NCBI RefSeq assembly: GCF_020520285.1
Contig: NZ_CP084742.1
Span: forward strand, 5,567,501 to 5,631,500
Reading direction: 5' to 3'
DNA: 64,000 bases
Source: Pseudomonas sp. L5B5
GTDB lineage: Bacteria > Pseudomonadota > Gammaproteobacteria > Pseudomonadales > Pseudomonadaceae
Numbering within the stretch: position 1 is the stretch's first letter; every line of letters begins with the position of its first letter. The notes under the pieces are model-generated. The model was not told the DNA's origin. It saw only the letters and a list, made by a program, of their open reading frames with translations, and did not search any database. Both the position numbers and the translations under genes were made by a program. This document shows positions 16,925-25,352 of the stretch, piece after piece.

Positions 16925-19900
16925 TCAGCGCTGTGCCAGGTTGCCCTGGCACTGGGTGGCGCTGCCCGGTTGCAGATAGGGCATGAGGATCGGCGCCATG
17001 CCCTTGAGCACCTGCACCGGCAGGGCCGAGGTGAACTTGAAGGCTTGGGCGGAAGCGCCGGGAACATAGGCAGTGAGAGTGCCGAAGTGATGGTCGCCGA
17101 TGTAGAACACGAAGGTCGCGGTACGGTTGATGGATTTGGAGCTCAGCACTCGGCCTCCGGCGCCGATGGCCTCGATTCGGTTGTCGCCGGTGCCGGTCTT
17201 GCCGCCCATGGCCAGGGGCGTGCCGTCGGCCAGCTTGAAACTGCCGGAAACCCGTTTCGCGGTGCCGGCATCCACCACCTGGGACAGGGCCCCGCGTAGC
17301 GCCGTGGCCACCTGCGAGGGCATCACCCGCTTGCCCTTGTCCGGGTCGTTGAGCAGGCGGGTTTCATAGGGGGTGCCGGCGGCGAAGTGCAGGCTGTCGA
17401 TGCGCAAGGTTGGCAGGCGCACACCGTCGTTGAGGATGGTGCCCACCAGTTCGGCCAGCGCCGCCGGCCGGTCACCCGAACTGCCGATGGCGGTGGCCAG
17501 GGACGGTACCAGGTGGTCGAACGGATAGCCCACTGCCTGCCACCGCTGGTGGATGTCGAGGAACGCCTCGATCTCCAGCATGGTGCGGATGCGGCTGTCC
17601 CGGGCGCTGCGATGACGGCTCTTGAACAGCCAGCTATAGACCTCCTGGCGTTCGAACTCGCTGGCCTTGACCACCTGGCTGAAGCTGGCTTCGGGGTTGT
17701 TCATCAGGTAGCCCAGCAGCCACAGGTCCAGGGGGTGGACCTTGGCGATATAGCCCTGGTCCGGCAGGTCGTAGGCGCCCGGGCCGTAGCTGGCGTAGAG
17801 CTTGTCCAGGCGTTCGTCGGTGAGTTTTTCGCTGACCTTGGCGTTTTTCATATGGGCCCGCACGAAGCGGTTGAAGCTCTCCTGGCTGGCATCCGGTAGC
17901 AGGTAGCGATGCACCGCGGACAGGCGGATCGCGGTGGGGTGCATGCTGTCGAGGAAGGTTTCCAGGCGCGACTGGGTGTCCTTGTTGCGGTACTTCTTCC
18001 AGAACCGCAGCAGGAACGAGGTGCCTTCCCGATCGGCGAAACGTGCCAGGTATTCTTGGCGCCGCGGGTTGTCATCGTCCTTGAGCAGTTCGGCGCTGCT
18101 GCTGTCGCCGCCGTAGGTGCTGTAGCGCACCAGGTCGCGCATCAATCGGATGAACGGCAGGTTGATGGACTCGCGCAGGGCATCGCGCAAGGTCGGGCTG
18201 CGACCGTTGTCCTCGTTGCGAAAGTTGTGGAAGTGATGCAGGCCGCCTCCGGTGAAGAACGCCTCGCCGGGGCTGGCGGAATAGGTACGGTCCAGGGCCG
18301 CGTCGAGCATCTTCGGCAGGTTGCGGTCGCCGTTCTGCATCAGGTAGTCGATGGACCAGCGGCTCAGCCGGTCCTGATCGTTCACCGGGATGGTTTTCAA
18401 TTGCGCGGGTGTCTGTCCGGCGTACTTGTCATGCAGCTCGGCAATGATCTGCAGGTAGGTGGTCAGCACCCGCAGCTTGGCGGTGGAGCCCAGTTCCAGC
18501 TTGCTGCCTTCGTTGATGTCGAAAGGCTGATCGGTGCTGTCGGTCTGCACCCGCACTCGGGAGCCGTCGGGGGTGAGTTCGAACAGGGTGAAGCTGTAGC
18601 GCACCTGGGTGGTGCTGGTGGGGGTCAGCAGGCGCTCGCCGAGCAGGCCCACCTGCGCAGCGAAGGCCGGATCGGCGAGGTGCTTGAGGTACTCGGTGGC
18701 CTGGCGCTGCAGGTCGCTCTGCAAGGTGCTGGTGGCCGACAGATCGAGGCGATCCAGGTCATACAGGGGCCGGTTGAGCAGCGCGGCGAGACGGCTGCGG
18801 GCGACACTGATGCCCTTGTTGGTCTCGATCGGCTGGATCGTCGGCTGTTGCTGCCAGTCACGGTAGGTCGCCTGGCTGGCCAGGGCGGCGGCGCTCAGTG
18901 CCGGGTCGATGACATTGTTCTGCGCCAGCAGGCGGATATGGCTGTCGGTGAGGTCCGCCAATTCTGCCCGGCCCTTTGCCAGGTAATGGGAGGGCCGGCG
19001 CTGGGCAATCATCAGCGACAGCACCTGGCGCAACGCCAGCCCTCGTTCGGCGAGGCTCCTGGAGTCCATGGCGGTGCCGCCGAGTACCTGGTTGACCTTG
19101 TCGAAGTCCGCGCCGTACCAGACCCGCAGCCCTTCGGCCATGCCATGTACTTCACCGTGGCCGGGCACTGCCGACAACGGCACGCTGTTGAGGTAGTCAC
19201 GCACGATGCGCTTGCGAGCCTCCAGGGTCTGTGGGCCGTCCTGGTAGGCCCGCACGCTGGCGGACACCATCTGACGCAGCTTCTCGCCCCCGGATACGGT
19301 CAGGCCATCCGGCGAATGCCGGTACTTTTCCAGCTGGGTGGCCAGGGTGCTGCCCCCGGCACTCTGGCCAGGCAGGTGCAGCAGCCGGGCCACCTGGGAC
19401 CAGGCGGCCTTGGCGAAGCGCGGCCAATCCACCGCAGGGTTGGCCTGGGCCAGCCTGGGGTCCAGCAGGTCGCGGTTTTCGATGAACAGCAGGCTGTGGA
19501 CCACCAGGGGCGGAATGCTGGCGAAATGTGGGTAGAACTGTTGCGGATACTTGAACTGATACAGCGCAGCAGCCCGGCAGTCGGTGATGGACAGCCCCGC
19601 CTGGATCTTCTCGGCATAGGGCACGAAAAAGCCGTTCTCGCTGTAGTCCATCAAGGCTGCGGAAAAACGTACCTGGGATTCGATCAGATAGCCGCGCTTG
19701 AGCAGGCGCGGCAGGAACTCGCCCAGCGCGCTGTAGCCCAGGCGCCGGTCGAAAGGGCCGGCGCCCGGGTAGACCATGGCATCGCTGGCCCCCGGTTGCA
19801 GGGAATAGTCCAGGTTACGGGCCAGGCTGCTGAATTCCCGGGCCTGGAGCTTGGAGGTGCGCATTTCCCGGCTGGCGGCGACACCCAGGGCAACCAGGGC

Positions 19901-20047
19901 GATCAGCAGCAACAGCCAGAACAGGCGCCAGAAATACCGACGGGGCTTGGGACGTTCAGGCAAAGGCGTTTCGTCGTCGCTGTGGCGTGGCACTGCGGTA
20001 TTGCGTGAGTCGGTGTGCCACAAAGCGCCCATAGTCGATTGATCCAT
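16925..20047 (-). CDS. Large class A penicillin-binding protein-like transglycosylase/transpeptidase
   Basis: A 1040-residue bitopic inner-membrane protein. A cytoplasmic Pro/Arg-rich N-terminus is followed by one membrane segment near residues 40-60, a GT51 glycosyltransferase domain (LLFIENRDLLD; AGGSTLATQLEKYRHSP; RDYLNSVPLSAVPG), and a transpeptidase domain with GSTAK (active-site Ser), an SSGD element where SxN is expected, and GGKTGTGDN (KTG). The GT motifs diverge from standard PBP1a/1b (EDRxF, GGSTITQQ), and the protein is longer than those, so it is a distinct subclass rather than PBP1A, 1B or 1C. The start may be 20047 or 20032; neither has a clear ribosome site. Confidence 0.82.
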   Translation of the reverse strand: MDQSTMGALWHTDSRNTAVPRHSDDETPLPERPKPRRYFWRLFWLLLLIALVALGVAASREMRTSKLQAREFSSLARNLDYSLQPGASDAMVYPGAGPFDRRLGYSALGEFLPRLLKRGYLIESQVRFSAALMDYSENGFFVPYAEKIQAGLSITDCRAAALYQFKYPQQFYPHFASIPPLVVHSLLFIENRDLLDPRLAQANPAVDWPRFAKAAWSQVARLLHLPGQSAGGSTLATQLEKYRHSPDGLTVSGGEKLRQMVSASVRAYQDGPQTLEARKRIVRDYLNSVPLSAVPGHGEVHGMAEGLRVWYGADFDKVNQVLGGTAMDSRSLAERGLALRQVLSLMIAQRRPSHYLAKGRAELADLTDSHIRLLAQNNVIDPALSAAALASQATYRDWQQQPTIQPIETNKGISVARSRLAALLNRPLYDLDRLDLSATSTLQSDLQRQATEYLKHLADPAFAAQVGLLGERLLTPTSTTQVRYSFTLFELTPDGSRVRVQTDSTDQPFDINEGSKLELGSTAKLRVLTTYLQIIAELHDKYAGQTPAQLKTIPVNDQDRLSRWSIDYLMQNGDRNLPKMLDAALDRTYSASPGEAFFTGGGLHHFHNFRNEDNGRSPTLRDALRESINLPFIRLMRDLVRYSTYGGDSSSAELLKDDDNPRRQEYLARFADREGTSFLLRFWKKYRNKDTQSRLETFLDSMHPTAIRLSAVHRYLLPDASQESFNRFVRAHMKNAKVSEKLTDERLDKLYASYGPGAYDLPDQGYIAKVHPLDLWLLGYLMNNPEASFSQVVKASEFERQEVYSWLFKSRHRSARDSRIRTMLEIEAFLDIHQRWQAVGYPFDHLVPSLATAIGSSGDRPAALAELVGTILNDGVRLPTLRIDSLHFAAGTPYETRLLNDPDKGKRVMPSQVATALRGALSQVVDAGTAKRVSGSFKLADGTPLAMGGKTGTGDNRIEAIGAGGRVLSSKSINRTATFVFYIGDHHFGTLTAYVPGASAQAFKFTSALPVQVLKGMAPILMPYLQPGSATQCQGNLAQR

Positions 20048-20134
20048 TCACGCAGATTGATCGGACTTGTCTGAAGCTTAGTCGGTGGTGGCGAGCGGTG
20101 AGGAAATTGTGAAAACAGACGCTGCCTTGCTTCT

Positions 20135-20265
20135 GTGGCGAGGGAGCTTGCTCCCGTCCGGCGGCGCAGCAGCCGCAACACCTGAGCACGCGTTCTGTCA
20201 GGGAGATCACGCAAGCCGATTTCAGGGCCGCTGCGCGGCCCAGCGGGAGCAAGCTCCCTCGCCAC
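20135..20265. repeat. REP doublet 1
   Basis: Left arm GTGGCGAGGGAGCTTGCTCC and right arm GGGAGCAAGCTCCCTCGCCA are inverted; each contains its own hairpin GGGAGC-TT-GCTCCC or equivalent. Variant GGCGGCGCAGCAGCC follows the left arm where the other copies have GGCTGCG. The sequence to its left is not repeat-like. Confidence 0.9.
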
Positions 20266-20395
20266 ATGATGGGTTAATTGCCTTCGGGCTAGGCGAGTGA
20301 GTGCTGGACGCTAGCATTTTTGCTCCCGGGCTGAAGTCCACGATGGTTTGCAGGTATTTCAGCGTTGCTGCGGGTTGTGGCAAGGAAGCTTGTTT

Positions 20396-20526
20396 GTGGC
20401 GAGGGAGCTTGCTCCCGTCCGGCTGCGCAGCAGCCGCAAGACCTGAGCATGCGTTCTGTCAGGGAGATCACGCAAGCCGACTTCAGGGCCGCTGCGCGGC
20501 CCAGCGGGAGCAAGCTCCCTCGCCAC
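20396..20526. repeat. REP doublet 2
   Basis: Same architecture as doublet 1. It borders the RAYT gene on its 3' side; 11 bp of linker (ending GGGTTA) separate it from the RAYT insert. Confidence 0.9.
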
Positions 20527-20534
20527 ATGATGGG

Positions 20535-20996
20535 TTACTGGAGCCAGCAAGCATCCCACAGTGGGTAGTCGCCAATGCGTTGCGCCAGGCCCGCACGCAA
20601 GGGATTGGCGACTATGTAGCGAGCAAGGGGCTGAATGTCTTCGCCATCGCGGATTGCTCTGTCGTGATAGCCGCTTTGCCAGAGGGCACCGCACAGCCCC
20701 AGGTGTTGATTGAGCTGGCGGGTGCTGCGCGATTTCACCCTTTGCATCACCTCGGGCAATGTTGCCGTGCGCAGTTGGAGCAGCCAATGCAGGTGGTCCG
20801 GCATCAGGACCCAGGCCAGTGAGTCGGCAAGCCCCAGGTCCTGAACCTGTCTCAGTTCAGTGACCACCAGCCGCCCCAGGCGCCAATCGGAGAATAACGG
20901 TTGGCGTTGATGAACCACGGTGGTGATGAGGTAGGCGCGTCCGCTTTCGGAATGGCGGCCGCGGCGCAAGCGATGGGATCTTGGACGAGATGGCAT
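20535..20996 (-). CDS. REP-associated tyrosine transposase (RAYT)
   Basis: A 153-residue Y1-type HUH nuclease-like protein. It shows the HUH motif in MPDHLHWLLQ and a downstream Tyr in WQSGYHDRAIRD, plus the RAYT-like ends (GRAYLITTVVHQRQPLF; RYIVANPLRAGLAQ). RAYTs bind and cut REP hairpins in single-stranded DNA. GAAGG lies upstream of the ATG at a normal distance but belongs to the flanking repeat, and the stop codon TAA is also in flanking repeat (TTA at 20535-20537). The gene therefore fills the linker of one unit exactly. All motifs look intact, so it may be active. Confidence 0.9.
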   Translation of the reverse strand: MPSRPRSHRLRRGRHSESGRAYLITTVVHQRQPLFSDWRLGRLVVTELRQVQDLGLADSLAWVLMPDHLHWLLQLRTATLPEVMQRVKSRSTRQLNQHLGLCGALWQSGYHDRAIRDGEDIQPLARYIVANPLRAGLAQRIGDYPLWDACWLQ

Positions 20997-21118
20997 TCCA
21001 TTGCCTTCGGGCTAGGCGAGTGAGTGCTGGACGCTAGCATTTTTGCTCCCGGGCTGAAGCCCACGATGGTTTGCAGGTATTTCAGCGTTGCTGCGGGTTG
21101 TGGCGAGGAAGATTGTTT

Positions 21119-21249
21119 GTGGCGAGGGAGCTTGCTCCCGTCCGGCTGCGCAGCAGCCGCAACACCTGAGCACGCGTTCTGTCAGGGAGGTCACGCAAGC
21201 CGATTTCAGGGCCGCTGCGCGGCCCAGCGGGAGCAAGCTCCCTCGCCAC
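21119..21249. repeat. REP doublet 3
   Basis: Same architecture as doublet 1, on the 5' side of the RAYT gene. The stretch before it reads GTGGCGAGGAAGATTG where other linkers have GTGGCAAGGAAGCTTG. Confidence 0.9.
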
Positions 21250-21379
21250 ATGATGGGTTAATTGCCTTCGGGCTAGGCGAGTGAGTGCTGGACGCTAGCA
21301 TTTTTGCTCCCGGGCTGACGCCCACGATGGTTTGCAGGTATTTCAGCGTTGCTGCGGGTTGTGGCAAGGAAGCTTGTTT

Positions 21380-21510
21380 GTGGCGAGGGAGCTTGCTCCC
21401 GTCCGGCTGCGTAGCAGCCGCAAGCCCTGAGCACGCGTTCTGTCAGGGAGATCACGCAAGCCGATTTCAGGGCCGCTGCGCGGCCCAACGGGAGCAAGCT
21501 CCCTCGCCAC
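21380..21510. repeat. REP doublet 4
   Basis: Same architecture; shares the variants GTAGCAGCCGCAAGCCC with doublet 5, indicating recent tandem duplication of these two. The right arm reads GCCCAACGGGAGC, a point change from the others. Confidence 0.9.
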
Positions 21511-21640
21511 AAGATGGGTTAATTGCCTTCGGGCTAGGCGAGTGAGTGCTGGACGCTAGCATTTTTGCTCCCGGGCTGAAGTCCACGATGGTTTGCAGGT
21601 ATTTCAGCGCTGCTGCGGGTTGTGGCAAGGAAGCTTGTTT

Positions 21641-21771
21641 GTGGCGAGGGAGCTTGCTCCCGTCCGGCTGCGTAGCAGCCGCAAGCCCTGAGCACGCGTT
21701 CTGTCAAGGAGATCACGCAAGCCGATTTCAGGGCCGCTGCGCGGCCCAGCGGGAGCAAGCTCCCTCGCCAC
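21641..21771. repeat. REP doublet 5
   Basis: Same architecture; near-identical to doublet 4, with a TCAAGGAG change in the spacer. Confidence 0.9.
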
Positions 21772-21901
21772 ATGATGGGTTAATTGCCTTCGGGCTAAGC
21801 GAGTGAGTGCTGGACGCTAGCATTTTTGCTCCCGGGCTGAAGTCCACGATGGTTTGCAGGTATTTCAGCGCTGCTGCGGGTTGTGGCAAGGAAGCTTGTT
21901 T

Positions 21902-22032
21902 GTGGCGAGGGAGCTTGCTCCCGTCCGGCTGCGCAGCAGCCGCAAGACCGGAGCACGCGTTCTGTCAGGGAGGTCACGCAAGCCGACTTCAGGGCCGCTG
22001 CGCCGACCGGGGGGAGCAAGCTCCTTCACCAC
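21902..22032. repeat. REP doublet 6, decayed right arm
   Basis: The left arm is intact, but the right arm has several changes (GCGCCGACCGGGGGGAGCAAG then CTCCTTCACCAC in place of CTCCCTCGCCAC). It marks the terminal, diverged end of the array. Confidence 0.85.
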
Positions 22033-22353
22033 AGAACAGCGACTTTTCCCAGGTAAATACGCCCTAGGTAGGGGCATGACGAGGCATCGGGGCTGTGCAA
22101 TACTCGCGACCCTTTCCGAGTGGGGTCTGGTGGAAAAAGCAGGGAATGCTTCTCCGTGAAAGCGGTTTTTGCCGAGATTTATCTCTGAATTTAGCTGTTT
22201 ATAGAGTGAAAAGCCCTGTAGTGAGCTTTTTATACTGCGTACCCCGCTGATCTGGCAGGTTTTGTCCTACAGGCGCACCGTCCCACAAGGTCGGTCCGGT
22301 CGAGCAGGCTGCGGTTATCCGCCGCTGCCTGGAAGACTCGGTGGTTCATATCC

Positions 22354-22361
22354 AATAACAA
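22354..22361 (+). promoter_or_regulatory. CA motif (Hfq/Crc target) before the permease
   Basis: AATAACAA fits the AAnAANAA pattern bound by Hfq with Crc in pseudomonads and lies immediately before the TGAGG ribosome site of the permease. It predicts carbon catabolite repression of translation. The gene-free stretch 22033-22378 otherwise contains a possible -10 (TATACT near 22231) and a long leader, with nothing else I can identify. Confidence 0.55.
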
Positions 22362-22378
22362 AATGAGGTTGTATCTCT

Positions 22379-23797
22379 ATGCCAGTTGGCAACCAACTGC
22401 CCCACGGCGAAACCGCTCAGGGCGGCCCGCTGAAACGCGAACTCGGCGAACGGCATATTCGCTTGATGGCCCTTGGCGCCTGTATCGGTGTCGGCCTGTT
22501 CCTCGGCTCGGCCAAGGCGATCGAAATGGCCGGTCCGGCCATCATGCTGTCCTACATCATCGGCGGCCTGGCGATCCTGGTGATCATGCGCGCCCTCGGT
22601 GAAATGGCGGTGCATAACCCTGTCGCCGGCTCCTTCAGCCGCTACGCACAAGACTACCTGGGCCCGTTGGCGGGCTTTCTCACCGGCTGGAACTACTGGT
22701 TCCTGTGGCTGGTGACCTGCGTCGCGGAAATCACCGCCGTAGCGGTGTACATGGGCATCTGGTTCCCCGATGTACCGCGCTGGATCTGGGCCCTGGCGGC
22801 CCTGGTGAGCATGGGCTCGATCAACCTGATCGCGGTGAAGGCCTTCGGCGAGTTCGAGTTCTGGTTCGCCCTGATCAAGATCGTCACCATCATCGCCATG
22901 GTCATCGGCGGTGTCGGCATCATTGCCTTCGGTTTCGGCAACGACGGCGTGGCCCTGGGCATTTCCAACCTCTGGACCCACGGCGGCTTCATGCCCAATG
23001 GCGTGACCGGCGTGCTGATGTCCCTGCAGATGGTGATGTTCGCGTACCTGGGCGTGGAGATGATCGGCCTGACCGCCGGTGAAGCGCGCAACCCGCAAAA
23101 GACCATTCCCAACGCCATCGGCTCGGTGTTCTGGCGCATCCTGCTGTTCTACGTGGGCGCGCTGTTCGTGATCCTGTCGATCTACCCGTGGAACGAAATC
23201 GGCACCCAGGGCAGCCCCTTCGTGATGACCTTCGAACGCCTGGGGATCAAGACCGCAGCCGGCATCATCAACTTCGTGGTGATCACCGCGGCCCTGTCGT
23301 CCTGCAACGGCGGGATCTTCAGCACCGGTCGCATGCTCTACAGCCTGGCGCAGAACGGCCAGGCCCCAGCCAGCTTCGCCAAGACTTCCGAAAGCGGGGT
23401 GCCACGCCGCGCCTTGCTGCTGTCGATCTTCGCCCTGCTGCTGGGTGTACTGCTCAACTACCTGGTGCCGGAAAAGGTGTTCGTCTGGGTGACGTCCATC
23501 GCGACCTTCGGTGCGATCTGGACCTGGGTGATGATCCTCCTGGCCCAGCTCAAGTTCCGCAAGGGCCTGAGCCCGGCCGAGCGTGCCGCCCTGAAGTACC
23601 GCATGTGGCTGTACCCGGTCAGTTCCTACCTGGCGCTGGCGTTCCTGGTGCTGGTGGTGGGACTGATGGCCTACTTCCCGGAGACTCGTGTGGCGCTGTA
23701 TGTCGGCCCCGCGTTCCTGGTGCTGCTGACGGCCTTGTTCTACATGCTCAACCTGCATCCGACCAATAGCCATGAGGCGGCGACCCGCTCGTCCTGA
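22379..23797 (+). CDS. proY: Amino-acid permease of the APC family, ProY-like
   Basis: A 472-residue inner-membrane transporter with 12 hydrophobic segments. The N-terminus (RHIRLMALGACIGVGLFLGSA, MAGPAIMLSYIIGG, MRALGEMAVHNPVAGSFSRYA) is the amino-acid permease signature and is closest in my recollection to E. coli ProY; histidine permease HutT is a related alternative. TGAGG precedes the ATG. No catabolic genes are adjacent to fix the substrate. It is monocistronic, ending in a strong bidirectional terminator. Confidence 0.85.
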   Translation: MPVGNQLPHGETAQGGPLKRELGERHIRLMALGACIGVGLFLGSAKAIEMAGPAIMLSYIIGGLAILVIMRALGEMAVHNPVAGSFSRYAQDYLGPLAGFLTGWNYWFLWLVTCVAEITAVAVYMGIWFPDVPRWIWALAALVSMGSINLIAVKAFGEFEFWFALIKIVTIIAMVIGGVGIIAFGFGNDGVALGISNLWTHGGFMPNGVTGVLMSLQMVMFAYLGVEMIGLTAGEARNPQKTIPNAIGSVFWRILLFYVGALFVILSIYPWNEIGTQGSPFVMTFERLGIKTAAGIINFVVITAALSSCNGGIFSTGRMLYSLAQNGQAPASFAKTSESGVPRRALLLSIFALLLGVLLNYLVPEKVFVWVTSIATFGAIWTWVMILLAQLKFRKGLSPAERAALKYRMWLYPVSSYLALAFLVLVVGLMAYFPETRVALYVGPAFLVLLTALFYMLNLHPTNSHEAATRSS

Positions 23798-23853
23798 GTG
23801 CTGCACTGTCGATGCTCCAGGCGTGAGCTTCCCGGCCTGATGGCTTGGCAATG

Positions 23854-23892
23854 AAAAATCCGGCGTCCCACGAGGGGCGCCGGATTTTTTTT
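23854..23892. terminator. Bidirectional rho-independent terminator
   Basis: AAAAATCCGGCG pairs with CGCCGGATTTTT around a 12-base loop, followed by further T on the plus strand and by T on the minus strand. It lies between the convergent permease and the 199-residue hypothetical gene. Confidence 0.9.
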
Positions 23893-23900
23893 GGCCGGGC

Positions 23901-24500
23901 TCAACCGCCCAGGGTGCCACTGGTGTCGGCATCGAACACTGCCTTGGCATTGCGTGCGGCCGGCCCCAGCAGGCCCAGCAGCGTTGCCTCGCTGTAGAGC
24001 TGCCGGGGCGCAAGGCTGGCAGGCGTCGGGTCGACGGGGATCAGCACGTCCTCATCGTCACCATGCAGCCAGACCAGCGTGGACTGCAGGGCCGGAACGA
24101 ACAGCCAACGCAGCTCACAGGACTTGCCTTGCAGTTGCGGGGCTTGCTCCGCCAGGTTCAGGGCACTGATGGTCGAAGCCGCCAGGGCCCCGTGGTTCAG
24201 TGCGCAGAACTGCGCCTGGCCGGCGGTTTCGGTCAGTTGGGCGTCGGCGATCGACACGCCACCGGTGAACACCAGGTAATGCCAGTCACCCGGCGTGGCG
24301 TGGTCCAGGCCCTGGCCGTTGGCCAGGGCCTCCAGGCTCAGGGTGTAGCCACGAAAGGCCTGGGACAGGTTCAGGGTGCCGGGGCCGGCATTGGCGAAGG
24401 CGCGATTGATACCGAAGCCCTGGGTCTGCAGTGCTGCCTGCAGGGCCGGGCGCAGTTGCTGGATGCCGCCTGCGGGCGGATTGGGGTAAGTCAGTTGCAT
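23901..24500 (-). CDS. Hypothetical partner of the papain-like protease
   Basis: A 199-residue protein without a signal peptide, rich in Ala, Leu and Gly, with few charges; no family is recognised. GAGGAGG sits just before the ATG. The gene starts nine bases after the protease stop, so the two are co-transcribed. Sequence such as DWHYLVFTGGVSIADAQLT and ELRWLFVPALQSTLVWLHG suggests a beta-rich fold. It could be a chaperone, inhibitor or co-secreted partner of the protease; only position supports that. Confidence 0.75.
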   Translation of the reverse strand: MQLTYPNPPAGGIQQLRPALQAALQTQGFGINRAFANAGPGTLNLSQAFRGYTLSLEALANGQGLDHATPGDWHYLVFTGGVSIADAQLTETAGQAQFCALNHGALAASTISALNLAEQAPQLQGKSCELRWLFVPALQSTLVWLHGDDEDVLIPVDPTPASLAPRQLYSEATLLGLLGPAARNAKAVFDADTSGTLGG

Positions 24501-24509
24501 GCTGCCTCC

Positions 24510-25103
24510 TCAGTAGTTTTTCCGGGTGAAGTAGGTATGAGTCCAGTTGCCGCCGCCGTTATAGGTGCCGGGGAAGCTGTTCAGGACGCGGGTCGAGTAG
24601 CCGAAGATCGAGTCGGCCACCAGCACGTAACCGCCGTCGATGCCGTAGATCGTCAGGAAGTGCGCCCCACCGCCGTACCAGGCGCAGCGCAGGCCGACGG
24701 GGCGCCCCATGCCGATCTGGTTCTCGATGGCCGGCATCTGCATGCGGTCCTCGCGCATACCGCCGTAGCTGCCGGTGGTGCGCAGGGCCGAGTCCAGGTA
24801 GCCGTAGACGTTGCATGGCCCGGGTTGGCTGCAGCAGGTGCCGCGGCCCAGCTCGGCGTTGGCCACGCCACATTGGGTCCAGGAACCGGTGCGGTAGTAG
24901 TTGCCGACCGAGGCCGACAGGGCGGCCCAGCACCAGTTGGTCTGGGTCTGTTGCTGGATATTGAAGTTCAGTCGGGCATTTGCCAGGGGCGCCGCCTCGG
25001 CCTCTTGGCCGATGTCATCCAGCTCGGGATCGAGCAGGGTGCCGGCCAGGCACTGGGGCATGACCTGGGAGTTGCCGACAGGGGGCAGGGTAGTACTGAG
25101 CAT
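24510..25103 (-). CDS. Papain-like cysteine protease (AvrRpt2/C70-like)
   Basis: A 197-residue protein. QQTQTNWCWAALSASVGNYY carries the catalytic Cys of papain-like proteases in the QxxxxxCW arrangement; GGGAHFLTIYGI gives the His and VADSIFGY a plausible Asp. The overall order resembles the AvrRpt2/C70 group. Six Cys between the active site and the middle (QCGVANAELGRGTCCSQPGPC) suggest disulfides and export, yet no classical signal peptide is present. GGAGG lies directly against an ATG at 25109 and six bases before the ATG at 25103, so the latter is chosen. The gene is preceded by 249 bp of AT-rich sequence unlike its surroundings. Confidence 0.8.
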   Translation of the reverse strand: MLSTTLPPVGNSQVMPQCLAGTLLDPELDDIGQEAEAAPLANARLNFNIQQQTQTNWCWAALSASVGNYYRTGSWTQCGVANAELGRGTCCSQPGPCNVYGYLDSALRTTGSYGGMREDRMQMPAIENQIGMGRPVGLRCAWYGGGAHFLTIYGIDGGYVLVADSIFGYSTRVLNSFPGTYNGGGNWTHTYFTRKNY

Positions 25104-25352
25104 GTTCATCCTCCGTGAATGAAAACCAGCCTCCGGCTGGTGTCGTTGCCGCTTGTGGTCAAGCGGCGGGCCGGACCCGGTTGTCGTGCATCGCGCCATG
25201 CCAGCCTCGATGGCAGGCGTTGTCGGGTCTGTCATTCACCTTAGAATAATTATGCGTCAATGCAATTTAAATATGCGTTTATGCAAAACAACGGATAAGG
25301 ATGTCCCCATTAAAGAGGGCATCCCAAGCCGGGAGGCTGGTGGATCCAGGGA

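Larger units (their letters stand above)
20134..22032. repeat. 261-bp tandem array of REP-doublet units, one occupied by a RAYT gene
   Basis: Six 131-bp inverted REP pairs start at 20135, 20396, 21119, 21380, 21641 and 21902. Successive starts are 261 bp apart except the second to third, which are 723 bp apart because 462 bp of RAYT sequence (20538-20999) lie between. Each unit is a REP pair plus a 130-bp linker containing a conserved TGCCTTCGGGCTAGGCG element. Because 261 is divisible by three, shadow frames stay open through the units on both strands; these are not genes. The first unit begins abruptly in unrelated DNA and the last ends in a decayed REP arm. Confidence 0.92.

Noticed and set aside
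17909..20008. 699-residue open frame opposite the PBP-like gene
   Set aside because: Antisense shadow with no recognisable domain, while the PBP motifs on the other strand are clear.
20134..22032. CRISPR array
   Set aside because: Units are 261 bp with conserved rather than variable linkers, and no cas genes are nearby; the REP/RAYT explanation is complete.
20301..22067. Repeated 79-86-residue open frames on both strands in the REP array
   Set aside because: They recur only because the unit length (261) is a multiple of three; they run through REP hairpins and have no conserved ribosome site.
22346..24013. 555-residue open frame opposite the amino-acid permease
   Set aside because: Antisense shadow; its extremely His/Asp/Gln-rich composition reflects the codons of the permease.
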